From a virus, in the IMG/VR virus record IMGVR_UViG_3300033571_030147, positions 1 through 37,203 of that record: 37,203 nt of DNA; one strand, 5' to 3'. Shown here in pieces: positions 1 through 7,998 of the stretch. Below the pieces are notes generated by a model. The model saw only the letters and a program-made list of their open reading frames with translations, did not search any database and was not told where the DNA came from. The first letter of the stretch is position 1, and each line of letters starts with the position of its first letter. The translations under genes were made by a program, and so were the position numbers.

Positions 1-57
1 CCACCTCCAGCGCCACCGCCACCTCCAGCGCCACCGCCACCGGCACCACCCGCCACC
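1..57. repeat. Short GC-rich tandem repeat encoding Gly/Ala
   Basis: An 18-base unit is present twice exactly (1-18 and 19-36), followed by a degenerate third copy to about 57. It lies inside the partial gene at the left edge and encodes a Gly-Gly-Ala-Gly-Gly-Gly type tract on the minus strand. It probably continues beyond the window and could vary in length by slippage. Confidence 0.75.
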
Positions 58-1343
58 CAAGCATTCAGCATGTCAACAAGCGAGCCGCTCCCGCCACCAC
101 CCGGGCCGCCGGGACCACCACCACCAGATCCGCCGTTGCCAGAACCTCCGCCCGCCTGTTGCTGCTGGCGCGCAGCGCGATTAGCAGCCTCGTGCGCAAG
201 TTGCTCTGCCTTCATCCGGTCGAATGCGTCCTCAGCCATTATTTCGTTCAGATGCACCCAAATTGGGTTGCCGCGCTTTCTGTCCGGCATAACCAGGCGA
301 AATTCTGCCGGATCACCCGGCGGCGGGCGGCGCTGTACAAAAGACGCGTGCGCCGCTGGGTCGACCTCGACACCTTTATTACCGAGTCGCGGCGCGCCCT
401 CTTGTCCTTTACGCGGCGGATCGACCAGGCCGTAGCGATCGCCCGCGGCCATGGCGTTCTTCAACTCCAGCGGTTCGGCGACCGGGTCGTACAGAATGCT
501 CCCGGTGACGACCGCTGGTTCAGCTTTTTTTGACGAGGCCTGCTTCGCCACAGGCACCCGCGCCTGCGCCTCGTTGTAAGCCTCGATCGCGCTGAGCACG
601 GTCTCGGCCAGCTTGCAGGGCTGGCACTCGCCCATGAACACGTCACCGGTGGCGGCCTGCTTCGTCAAATGCGGATAGACGGCGGCGAGCTTGTTCAGCA
701 CGTTAACGCCGTCTTCGCCGTAGCGCAGCTCGGTCTCGCGCACGGCGTCCTGGAAACTCATATTGCCCGGATGACGGAAATACTCGTGAAGCTCTTCCAT
801 CGCCGCAGCAGCCTTTGTGTAGGCAACCGTGGCCTGGCGTCGCAGCTCCTGCTGGGCCAACTCTGCGGCGCGCTTCTCCGAGGCAGCCCGGCGGGCAGCA
901 GCCTCTTCGTCACGGGGCGGAGGGGTCCACGTCTTCTCGGGCAAAGATATCTTTGCGGCCGCCTCCTTGGACTGAGTCGCCTTGCGGCGCGCCAGCATTC
1001 CGGCGGGGCTCACAGCGTATTCAGCAGAAACCACATGAGCGCGTGAAATCTCAGCGGAGGTCTTCACGGCCTTGGGATAAAGCGCGTCGAGCACAGTCTG
1101 CGCGTCAGCGAGCGGAAAGTCGGCCGCCTTTTCCAGGGTGTCGCTGCCCTGTTCGCGCTGCTTGGTGGTCCGGCCCGTGTTGTAGGCGTGGACCATGAGG
1201 TTGATATGCCCCGCCGGAATATCGGACTCGGCGGCGCTCTTCACGATGGCGTCGTTGGGCGCCAGTCCGCCGTTCACATAAGCCGCGGCGCGCTCGATGG
1301 CGCCGATTAGCTTGGTTTCCGCGGCCTTGGAAAGTGGCTGCAT
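1..1343 (-). CDS. Hypothetical phage protein, Ala/Glu helical with Gly-rich C-terminus (3' end cut by window)
   Basis: The frame is open from an ATG at 1343 to the window edge, at least 447 residues, with no stop seen. GGGAG lies 7 bases before the ATG, and the previous gene ends 2 bases upstream. Residues about 1-100 are helical (APNDAIVKSAAESDIP, FPLADAQTVLDALYP). Residues about 120-175 are a charged Ala/Glu/Arg stretch likely to form a coiled coil. One C-x-x-C (GECQPCKL) sits near residue 245. The last ~50 visible residues are almost pure Gly/Ser/Ala and encode a short DNA tandem repeat at the window edge. I do not recognise a family. Its place at the end of a run of probable virion genes suggests a structural or accessory virion role, which is inference. 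Confidence 0.8.
   Translation of the reverse strand, partial: MQPLSKAAETKLIGAIERAAAYVNGGLAPNDAIVKSAAESDIPAGHINLMVHAYNTGRTTKQREQGSDTLEKAADFPLADAQTVLDALYPKAVKTSAEISRAHVVSAEYAVSPAGMLARRKATQSKEAAAKISLPEKTWTPPPRDEEAAARRAASEKRAAELAQQELRRQATVAYTKAAAAMEELHEYFRHPGNMSFQDAVRETELRYGEDGVNVLNKLAAVYPHLTKQAATGDVFMGECQPCKLAETVLSAIEAYNEAQARVPVAKQASSKKAEPAVVTGSILYDPVAEPLELKNAMAAGDRYGLVDPPRKGQEGAPRLGNKGVEVDPAAHASFVQRRPPPGDPAEFRLVMPDRKRGNPIWVHLNEIMAEDAFDRMKAEQLAHEAANRAARQQQQAGGGSGNGGSGGGGPGGPGGGGSGSLVDMLNAWVAGGAGGGGAGGGGGAGG
941..956. repeat. GCAAAGATATCTTTGC, 16-base perfect palindrome
   Basis: Longest exact copy of the dispersed AAAGATATCTTT palindrome. It lies inside the left-edge gene, encoding AKISL on the minus strand. 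Confidence 0.7.
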
Positions 1344-1345
1344 GG

Positions 1346-2275
1346 TTATTCTCCCGGGAACCGCAGGTTTTCGATGGTTTGCTGGGTAGATAGTTTACCA
1401 CCCGCAGCCACGATCATGAGTTCGTCGTTGCGCAGCTCCGCCGCGCCATTGTCATACGGTAACATTTTGTCGGCTGCCGAATCCAGTTTTGTGCCGATTT
1501 TGAAGGGCAACGCGCCGAGCATGGCACCGATATTTTCGACGATCGTGGCGTGAGCCTTTCCGGCGTTCTCGCTGGTTTTCTCGATCTGCGAGTACTGCAC
1601 GAAGCTGTCGATGATCGCCAGCTGGGTGTGGGTGTTAATGGGCACGGTCAAGGTGGCGATGGCCGCCTTGTGCTTCACGGTATTCACGGCAAAGTCCTGG
1701 AAGAACTGGCCAACGTCGTCCGCCCGCTCCGGCTTGGCGATCGGAGAAACCTTGGAAATCACAGCGTCCAGGACGTGGGGCCCGCCGTGATAACCGAAAA
1801 GCTTCCAAAGCAGGTCGTACTGGCGTTCGGAAACGCCGCGAACCACGGCGTCGGCCATGACCACGTTCACGATGTAAAGCTTCTCGGCAAGACGGTCTCG
1901 AACGTCGAAAAACACCTTCTCGTATGCCTCGATGATCGCCGGATTGGTTCCCAGGCGCTCAGCGATCTTCGTGGTTTCCTCACCCGCCAGAATGCAGGCT
2001 TCGACGGCCCACCGCGTGGGTTGCTTTTCGTCGAGCCACATCGAGTGCGCCCAGAACATGTCCCGGTCATACTGGATCAGCCGGTACAGCGCGTCGGGGC
2101 GGTTGCCTGCTTTTTCGTAACGCCGCTTCATTCGCGACGCTCGGCGGATCCAGGCAAAACCCTCTTCGCCGTCCATGGCGCGAGTCGCCTTGGGGCCGCC
2201 GCCGTCGATCTGAACAGCCCGCAGCCAGCGCCAGTTCGGTGCGCGGCGCGGGTTATCGCGGAGTGCTTGAAGCAT
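1346..2275 (-). CDS. Hypothetical phage protein, 309 aa, with possible helix-turn-helix
   Basis: The ATG at 2275 overlaps the stop of the upstream gene in a TAATG junction, indicating translational coupling. The N-terminal ~60 residues are rich in Trp and Arg (RRAPNWRWLRAVQ, FAWIRRASRMKRR). Residues about 95-120 (ILAGEETTKIAERLGTNPAI) look like a helix-turn-helix of the kind that selects a template or binds DNA. The rest is mixed helical, with a poorly charged segment near residues 190-235. No enzyme motif is visible. It could be a DNA-binding virion or packaging protein, but the family is unknown to me. Coding is well supported by length and tight spacing. Confidence 0.85.
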   Translation of the reverse strand: MLQALRDNPRRAPNWRWLRAVQIDGGGPKATRAMDGEEGFAWIRRASRMKRRYEKAGNRPDALYRLIQYDRDMFWAHSMWLDEKQPTRWAVEACILAGEETTKIAERLGTNPAIIEAYEKVFFDVRDRLAEKLYIVNVVMADAVVRGVSERQYDLLWKLFGYHGGPHVLDAVISKVSPIAKPERADDVGQFFQDFAVNTVKHKAAIATLTVPINTHTQLAIIDSFVQYSQIEKTSENAGKAHATIVENIGAMLGALPFKIGTKLDSAADKMLPYDNGAAELRNDELMIVAAGGKLSTQQTIENLRFPGE

Positions 2276-2670
2276 TAGCCCATCTTCGGGACTTCAATCG
2301 TCACCGAGAACACAAAGTTCTTGGCGCCCGACCCCGCCGGAGTGATCTTCAAGTAAAGATATCTTTGCGGGTTCGTGGGCGTGCCATCTCGGTTGATGTA
2401 CGCAACTTCGGCGCTGTGGTCGTCGACCTTGGCCGCCGTGGGTAGCGTGATGTCGAGAATGTGAAACGCCTCGGCGGGAAGCGTGTTGTTTGGCGCGGTG
2501 TCCTGCTTGCTGGTGTACAAAGCCGCGGCGGCACCGGCGTTGGCGCCGCTGGTCTGCGTGAGGCTGTAGCCGCGGAGAATACCGCGGTGCGGCACCCGAA
2601 TCGGGACTACAGTCTGTGAACCGCTGGTTGCTTCAAACGTCGTCTCGCCGGACCAAATCGTACTTGCCAT
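2275..2670 (-). CDS. Small beta-rich protein, probable virion component
   Basis: 131 residues, starting at an ATG preceded by AAAGGTGA. The sequence is rich in Thr, Ser, Gly, Val and alternating hydrophobics (TVVPIRVPHRGILRGYSL, NFVFSVTIEVPKMG), typical of a small beta-sandwich, and has no Cys. It lies between large probable structural genes and overlaps the next gene by one base. A decoration or minor capsid/tail protein is a reasonable inference, but I do not recognise a family. An AAAGATATCTTT palindrome lies in its 3' third. Confidence 0.8.
   Translation of the reverse strand: MASTIWSGETTFEATSGSQTVVPIRVPHRGILRGYSLTQTSGANAGAAAALYTSKQDTAPNNTLPAEAFHILDITLPTAAKVDDHSAEVAYINRDGTPTNPQRYLYLKITPAGSGAKNFVFSVTIEVPKMG
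2355..2366. repeat. AAAGATATCTTT dispersed palindrome
   Basis: Exact copy inside the small beta-rich gene, 80 bases before the start of the 309-residue gene. It is read in a different codon phase (RYLY) from the other copies, so protein conservation does not explain it. Confidence 0.7.
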
Positions 2671-2679
2671 GTTTCACCT

Positions 2680-5055
2680 TTAAGCGCTTGCGACATTAGA
2701 GAGATCGGCGTCTGAGCCAACCTCTTCCGGATACGGCTCGATAGTCTTCTGCTTGAGGAAGAGAATCACGTCGCCGAGCATCTCGAAGGCGTTGCGCAGC
2801 GAGTCCTCCAGCTCCGGCATGTCAGACTTGCCGTACCGATCAGCAAACCGGTCGCCGTGCCAGTAGAACATGAACAGGATGCGGCCGAGCTTGTCGAGCC
2901 CGTTGGTCAGGTCGCCCATGTAGCGATCAACCATCGAGTCGTCGCGGACGGCGCGGAGCATGCTGCCGATCATCGCCGTGTCGAACACTTCCTTCTGGCC
3001 GGACTGGGCCGCCTGCAGCACGCTGCGGACGTCCTTCTTGTCGAGCCGCGTGTTCGGGTTGTAGATCTGCCGGTCCGTGAGACTGGCCGACATGTCCGCC
3101 ACCGGCATGCCGATGTCGATGCCCATCTGGGTCGGCACGTCGGCGCCCATGATCGTCTCGCCGCCCATCACCGGGCCCGGATCGCTCGGGGCGGTCGGGC
3201 CTTGGTTGACCATCATCGGCGCGCCATAAGGGTTGGCGTACTTCACATGGCAGGAGAACTTCCGCTTGGCGGCCGCCTGCTTGAGAATCTCGCGCGCGGC
3301 GTCCTCGCGCAGGCCGTGATGCTCGACGAGCGTCACCAGCGCGGCGATCGGGCTGCGGGCCGCCTCCTTGTTGATCGTGACCTCGGTGCCGTTGTGGTAG
3401 ACCTCAAGGCTGGCCGTTTTGCCCATCAGTTCGAGCTGGGCATCCGCCAGGTTGCCCGGCATCAGCGGCGGCATCTCGCTTTGACCGCAGCCGCAGGCGC
3501 CCTGGTCCTCGGCTGTCTCGGCGTCGTCCTCGCCAGGGGCGCACTTGAGAAGCTTGAAGCCCTCGGGCACGAAGATGTCGCCCATGCTCGCGCGGAGCTG
3601 GCTGCCCTTCTTGCCGTTGAGGTGCAGCCGCACGCCGTCGCGGTACTTGTCGTAATTCAGCGGGTCGATGTAGCCGCACGGGCCGATTGATCCCTTGGGC
3701 GGGAACTTCGAGTGGTCCTCCATGTGGACCTCGTAGCTCGTCGTGCCGTACGCGCTCTCGCCGTACTCGCGGATCACGCGGACCGGGACGGTGGCGTCAC
3801 CGCGCTTGCTGATGAGCATGTACCGGCCCCCAGAAGGCAGGCTATCGGCGTCGGGCAAGCCGTCAAACCACGCTTCCTCCTCTTTCTGAGAAGGGCACGC
3901 GATGCAGAAGACCTGGTCGCTACGAGTGTTGATCCACTCGGGCTTGCCCTCGGTCCGAACAATCGTGCAGAAGTTTGAACGCTTTGCGGCGCCCATCGGG
4001 AACATGGCGATGTAAACCCGTTCGATGTTGCCCGGCTTAACGAGGATGTCGTACAGCCCGCTCTTTGTCGGGTTCCAAAGCTTCTTTTCAACCTGGATGT
4101 GGTAGGGAATCGAGACGTTGTCACGGTCGCGCTGGTCGAGGATAAGCACGCCGTCGCGCAGCAGCTTCTCCTGGTCTTCCTCAGTCGTTTCCGGCGGCAG
4201 CATCGTCTGCACGGTCTTCGAGTAGGAAATGATCTTGAGCCCGGCGACAGCCGGGCTCTTTTCCGGGGCTTCCGACAGCACGCTGGCGATCTTCGGGCGG
4301 CTTTCGCGGTCCTTTGCGACCGCGATGGCCTCCTTGATCACGTCCAGGCCGTGAAAGTCGTTAAACGCCTTGGCGAGCGCCGGGGCGTCCTGAAACGTCT
4401 TGACGAGCATGTCGATCGTCGTGACGCGAGCTTCCTTGAGAAACTTCGGCAGATCGAGCACGCGGCCAATTTCTTGGAACGCCAGCGCCGTGTTCATCGT
4501 GGCCGTCTTGGCCAGGGTCGGCATAACGGCCGTCATCATCTCCTTGAGCGTCGGCCGCGCGGAGCCGAACTTGGCCGGGCTGCGCGAGAGCTGCGTGAAG
4601 TCGGGCTGCCGCATGCCCAGCTGGGACATGTTGCGGTCCACCGAATTGCCCAGGATGTTGGGCTTGCGGTTGACAAGGTAGTTAATCCAGTTTTCCTTGA
4701 GCGGCACGAACATGTCCTGGTTCTTGATGTACAGGAGTTCGTGGCCCTTGAGGTCGCCGTTCAGGAAAAAAACCGGGGCGTACAGCCAGTTAGAGCCGAC
4801 TTTGAAAGCAAAAACGCCAATCGCCTTGGTGTTTTCGCGGTCCCGGTCGAGCAGCTGAAAGCCGATCTCGTGATCAAGCAGCTTCGGCGCCGAGTCGCGG
4901 AGGTAGGCGTGCGCCAGATTGCTAAAGGCCTGCTCGAACGAGGCCGAGTCGCCCTTCCCGCCGAAATTGGCCTGCTTGGTCTGGGTCCGACTATGCGAAC
5001 GGACCACATTCAGCCAGTGCGCCGTCGACGACGCAGTCTTCTTCCGGTTGTACAC
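2680..5055 (-). CDS. Large phage protein, 791 aa, probable virion structural protein
   Basis: I chose the GTG at 5055 because GGAGGT lies 7 bases upstream. The open frame extends about 16 codons further, but without a good ribosome binding site. The protein is mixed alpha/beta. It has a Cys/Asp/Gly-rich segment near the middle (EDQGACGCGQSEMPP) and a Gly/Met/Pro-rich segment (GPVMGGETIMGADVPTQMG). The C-terminal ~130 residues are helical. No catalytic motif is visible. It follows the polymerase beta-prime C-terminal gene after an 81-base gap containing a hairpin. Size and position fit a structural protein, perhaps co-packaged with the polymerase. That role is inference. Confidence 0.85.
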   Translation of the reverse strand: MYNRKKTASSTAHWLNVVRSHSRTQTKQANFGGKGDSASFEQAFSNLAHAYLRDSAPKLLDHEIGFQLLDRDRENTKAIGVFAFKVGSNWLYAPVFFLNGDLKGHELLYIKNQDMFVPLKENWINYLVNRKPNILGNSVDRNMSQLGMRQPDFTQLSRSPAKFGSARPTLKEMMTAVMPTLAKTATMNTALAFQEIGRVLDLPKFLKEARVTTIDMLVKTFQDAPALAKAFNDFHGLDVIKEAIAVAKDRESRPKIASVLSEAPEKSPAVAGLKIISYSKTVQTMLPPETTEEDQEKLLRDGVLILDQRDRDNVSIPYHIQVEKKLWNPTKSGLYDILVKPGNIERVYIAMFPMGAAKRSNFCTIVRTEGKPEWINTRSDQVFCIACPSQKEEEAWFDGLPDADSLPSGGRYMLISKRGDATVPVRVIREYGESAYGTTSYEVHMEDHSKFPPKGSIGPCGYIDPLNYDKYRDGVRLHLNGKKGSQLRASMGDIFVPEGFKLLKCAPGEDDAETAEDQGACGCGQSEMPPLMPGNLADAQLELMGKTASLEVYHNGTEVTINKEAARSPIAALVTLVEHHGLREDAAREILKQAAAKRKFSCHVKYANPYGAPMMVNQGPTAPSDPGPVMGGETIMGADVPTQMGIDIGMPVADMSASLTDRQIYNPNTRLDKKDVRSVLQAAQSGQKEVFDTAMIGSMLRAVRDDSMVDRYMGDLTNGLDKLGRILFMFYWHGDRFADRYGKSDMPELEDSLRNAFEMLGDVILFLKQKTIEPYPEEVGSDADLSNVASA

Positions 5056-5085
5056 AGTAGCCACCTCCGTGCGGCACAATCTTAA

Positions 5086-5114
5086 GACACGTGTAAGCAA
5101 CAATTTACCGTGTC
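5086..5114 (-). terminator. Intergenic hairpin (attenuator, processing site or weak terminator)
   Basis: In the 81-base gap between the beta-prime C-terminal gene and the next gene, GACACG (5086-5091) pairs with CGTGTC (5109-5114) and GTAA (5093-5096) pairs with TTAC (5105-5108). This gives a 10-pair stem with one bulged base and an 8-base loop. On the transcribed strand it is followed by TTAAGATTGTG, not a full U tract, so strong intrinsic termination is doubtful. Confidence 0.5.
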
Positions 5115-5136
5115 GCAGCTCTTACATCCTACAGAA

Positions 5137-7017
5137 TCACGTTTGCGGGCGCCATCCGCTCGTCGCGCCGGTCACGCCGAACGTTTCGCCGCGGGCCAGC
5201 GCGGGAACGAAGCTGCTTCCAGCCGCGTCGCTGGTCGAACCGCGGTGCACGCTGCTGAGCAGGCCCTTTTGCTGGTAAGAACCGAGCATTCGGGTCATCC
5301 AGTCTGGGTCGTTCGAGATGTTCGACATGCCGCGCACCATTTCAGGCTGGAAGGGCGGCGGTTCCCGGTGCGCTTCGACATTGTTAATGCCGTACTTTTG
5401 AAGCGTGCTGGCGACATTCTTGCCGATCTTCGTGCCGACCGAGTAGTGGAGCACGGGCCGCTCCAGGTAATGCCCCTGCAGGCTTTTGGGCACGCCCGTC
5501 ACGCTTCCTTGACGCGGCTGCCAAGCACGCTCGAGCATCGAGTACGGCACCACGTCGTCGGGGTTGTAATCACCGTATTCGTCGGTCATGCGAACGTGGT
5601 TGACCAGCCCGCGCGAGAGCAGTTCAATGTTACGGCGGTGAGGCGACACGCCGGAGTTCTGGAGAACCTGGCGCATGGCCTGCACAAAGTACCTGCGCCC
5701 CTCGCCGATGCCCTTGTGCCGGACGACTTCGGCCGGATTGGGCATGCCATTGGTGATCGAGTCGCCCGCCTCGACCTCTTGCCCCTTCTTGACCGTCAGC
5801 TCCTGGTCGACCGGCACGTAATGATCTTCGCCGCCGATTTGAACGTAATGGCCGCCCTGGGGCGCTTCGCGGATTTCCTGCACGAATCCGTCAAGCTGAG
5901 AATGCGCGGCGCCGCCGGGATACTTTTTCGGGACCTGGACTAGCGCGTTAATCGCCTTGAAGCCCGAGATTGAGGCCGCGCCGCCCACGCCGCCGGAGTG
6001 CTTCGAGCTGATCTGCGCCTGAGTCACCGGCTCGGAGAGGGCCTGGGCGGCGGCGATACCGACATAGTCGCCGATTGGAGGCAGCTTGCCCTTCTCGCGG
6101 TAGCCGACGTCTTTGGCGTAGACGCCGCCGTCGTCCGGGCCGCCGGTGAGCGGGCTGCGCACCAGGATGTCCTGAATGCCCATCTCCTTGATGTCTTTAA
6201 GAATCTTTGGCGTCAGGACGGTGTTGCGCTTGTACGGCCCCACCGGTCGCGCCAGAAGCGCGCCCTCGTTGTCGACGTCGTCCACGTCGGTCGGAAAGCC
6301 GCGGTCTTGCGCAGTGGCATTGCGCTCTTGATCGTCGTCATCGTCGGCCGTGACGAGCAGCCGGTGCGTCATCTGGGCGAGCTGTTTGCCGAAAAAGCCC
6401 GCGTCGGCCGTCGCCGTTTTTAGGTCCATCAACCCCTTGCGGGTGCCGAAGGCGCCCGCAAAATATTCCACGGGTCGAAGCCCCTGGCCGTAACTCCGCA
6501 TCACCGGAATCGGAATTGGGTCGTTCTTGTGGTCGACATACTGCATGTCGGCGCCGATCAGCGAATTCAGGCTGAACTTGTTGCCGACGGCAGACCCGGT
6601 TACCTGATGCGCGAGCGGGTTGTCGTTGCCGCGCGCCTCATCGTAAACGCGCTCGACAAGCTCTTTCTGCGCGCCAGCGGCCAGCTTGAGAATGGCCAGC
6701 GAGCGGGTCTTATCGTCCAGGTCGCGGTTTGCCAGAATGCCGCGGAGCTGCCGCTGCACCCGCAGTTGTACGTCGCGGGCGGCCACCGTCGGTTTGATAT
6801 CTTTCAGCCCAAACGACAGGCCGTTCGTGGTGTACGCAGCGTCGCGGCCCACGTCGTGCAGGCGCTTCATGACGTCCCGGTATTTGTCCGGGTACTTCTG
6901 CGCCAGCTCCGTGGCCAGCTTGCCCATTTCCTTTTTGGTCAGGACGCGCTCGTAGTTGCGCATGTCCTCGGGCAGCGCCTCGTTTACGAGAATTTGACCG
7001 AGCGTCGTCTTGAGCAT
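5137..7017 (-). CDS. RNA polymerase beta-prime subunit, C-terminal part (bridge helix and trigger loop)
   Basis: 626 residues matching the C-terminal half of bacterial beta-prime. It opens with LGQILVNEALPED, equivalent to the segment just after the catalytic barrel. The bridge helix is at about 178-215 (GLRPVEYFAGAFGTRKGLMD). The trigger loop begins near 318 (GIAAAQALSEPVTQAQ) and keeps the catalytic His as H340 in KHSGG, although the Met-Arg of the bacterial TMRTFH motif are Ile-Ser. The downstream GDSITNGMPNPAEVVRHKG block also matches. The four zinc-binding Cys of bacterial beta-prime are replaced (SPLTGGPDDGGVYAKD against SPLTCxxxxGVCAKC), and an Asp-rich run sits where the first Cys would be. 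It must combine with the beta/beta-prime fusion encoded at 7999-12414 to form a working enzyme. Start 7017 follows the upstream stop by one base. Confidence 0.95.
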   Translation of the reverse strand: MLKTTLGQILVNEALPEDMRNYERVLTKKEMGKLATELAQKYPDKYRDVMKRLHDVGRDAAYTTNGLSFGLKDIKPTVAARDVQLRVQRQLRGILANRDLDDKTRSLAILKLAAGAQKELVERVYDEARGNDNPLAHQVTGSAVGNKFSLNSLIGADMQYVDHKNDPIPIPVMRSYGQGLRPVEYFAGAFGTRKGLMDLKTATADAGFFGKQLAQMTHRLLVTADDDDDQERNATAQDRGFPTDVDDVDNEGALLARPVGPYKRNTVLTPKILKDIKEMGIQDILVRSPLTGGPDDGGVYAKDVGYREKGKLPPIGDYVGIAAAQALSEPVTQAQISSKHSGGVGGAASISGFKAINALVQVPKKYPGGAAHSQLDGFVQEIREAPQGGHYVQIGGEDHYVPVDQELTVKKGQEVEAGDSITNGMPNPAEVVRHKGIGEGRRYFVQAMRQVLQNSGVSPHRRNIELLSRGLVNHVRMTDEYGDYNPDDVVPYSMLERAWQPRQGSVTGVPKSLQGHYLERPVLHYSVGTKIGKNVASTLQKYGINNVEAHREPPPFQPEMVRGMSNISNDPDWMTRMLGSYQQKGLLSSVHRGSTSDAAGSSFVPALARGETFGVTGATSGWRPQT

Positions 7018-7018
7018 G

Positions 7019-7261
7019 TTACGGCGTCCAGATCACGTTCTTGTTCAGCGGTTTAGGCGCGACCTCGTTAACGGAAACCACTTTGTCGATGCCGAGCTGG
7101 CGTATAAGCGCGTGAAAATCTGCATCCCGCGCATCAGCAAAAATGATCGAGTCGGTGAGCTGAGACGCCACGAAGAGCGGGTTTCCCAGGTCGTCCTCGA
7201 TCACCACGCTGTCCGCGGGTGCGACGGTCGGCTGCAACTTGCTCTGAAATCTAACGCGCAC
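7019..7261 (-). CDS. Small hypothetical protein between the polymerase genes
   Basis: 80 residues. The start overlaps the end of the upstream Pro/Met-rich gene by 11 bases and the stop lies one base before the beta-prime C-terminal start. The composition is ordinary and probably globular (VVIEDDLGNPLFVASQL, FHALIRQLGIDKVVSVNEV). I do not recognise it. Its position inside the split polymerase operon suggests a polymerase-associated role, but nothing in the sequence proves this. Confidence 0.7.
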   Translation of the reverse strand: MRVRFQSKLQPTVAPADSVVIEDDLGNPLFVASQLTDSIIFADARDADFHALIRQLGIDKVVSVNEVAPKPLNKNVIWTP

Positions 7262-7985
7262 GCCCCATGTTCCTCAGCAGGATGCCCGCCGCCGCCGCCA
7301 GATTCTGGATCGACGTCGGCTCGTCAGGTTGTTCTTCAGCAAACTTCGCCAACGGCTTATCCCACCAGTTCGCCTGCTTGGCAGCGGCGGGGTCCATCGG
7401 AGGCTGGCTGGGATCCATCGGGCCGCCCGGGGGCACCGGGCCGCCTGGAGGCATCGGACCACCAGCGGCGTTAGGGTCCTGGGGCGGCGGAGCCATCGGT
7501 CCGCCGGGCAGCGCGGTCTCGGCTGGAGGCGCGCCGGTCGTGCCGGGCGGCAGGACGAGCGACTCGGGGGGAACCTGAACGCCCATGGCGTTCATGATCG
7601 CCGTGAGCTGCTGCTGCATGTTGTAAAGCCGGTAGTCGAGCATCTGCATCATCTGCTCGGGCTTGAGCTTCTGCTGGCCAGGTGCGCCGCCAGTCGGCGT
7701 GGCCGGTGGCATCGGAGCCGGGGCCGCCGCGGCAGGGGGCGCCGCAGCGGTGGCCGCGCCAGTCGGGTCAGCGCCCGGAGGCGGCGCGGCGCCCATGGCA
7801 GCAGTCGCTGGGTCAACCGGTTGGGCGGCGCCCTGAACGCCAAGCATGGAAGGATCGGGCGGTTCGCCGCCCATTGGGGGCGCGCCGCCTGCCGCCATCA
7901 TCGCCGCGTCGGATGGCACCACCGCCGACTTTTCGAGGGCATGGCGCGCCATCTTCAGCAGTTCGGGATTGACCGTGAAACTCAT
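7251..7985 (-). CDS. Pro/Ala/Met-rich low-complexity protein in the polymerase operon
   Basis: I chose the ATG at 7985 because GGAGG lies 5 bases upstream and the start is 13 bases from the end of the beta/beta-prime gene. The 244-residue product has a short helical N-terminus (MSFTVNPELLKMARHALEK). About 130 residues of Pro, Ala, Gly and Met follow, then a helical Gln/Met stretch (LNYRLYNMQQQLTAIM-like, near 125-145), another Pro/Gly tract, and a globular tail (WWDKPLAKFAEEQPDEP). It appears largely disordered, like a scaffold, linker or virion-assembly protein. The function is unknown. Confidence 0.8.
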   Translation of the reverse strand: MSFTVNPELLKMARHALEKSAVVPSDAAMMAAGGAPPMGGEPPDPSMLGVQGAAQPVDPATAAMGAAPPPGADPTGAATAAAPPAAAAPAPMPPATPTGGAPGQQKLKPEQMMQMLDYRLYNMQQQLTAIMNAMGVQVPPESLVLPPGTTGAPPAETALPGGPMAPPPQDPNAAGGPMPPGGPVPPGGPMDPSQPPMDPAAAKQANWWDKPLAKFAEEQPDEPTSIQNLAAAAGILLRNMGRAR

Positions 7986-7998
7986 GGAAACCTCCGTG

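Noticed and set aside
1105-1401. 98-residue minus-strand frame
   Set aside because: It overlaps the well-supported left-edge gene and the end of the next one in another frame. The composition is Arg/His-rich with no supporting start.
5137-7017. Idea that the polymerase is inactive because FISTHG became FAGAFG in the bridge helix
   Set aside because: The catalytic His belongs to the trigger loop (TMRTFH), not the bridge helix, and is kept as KHSGG.
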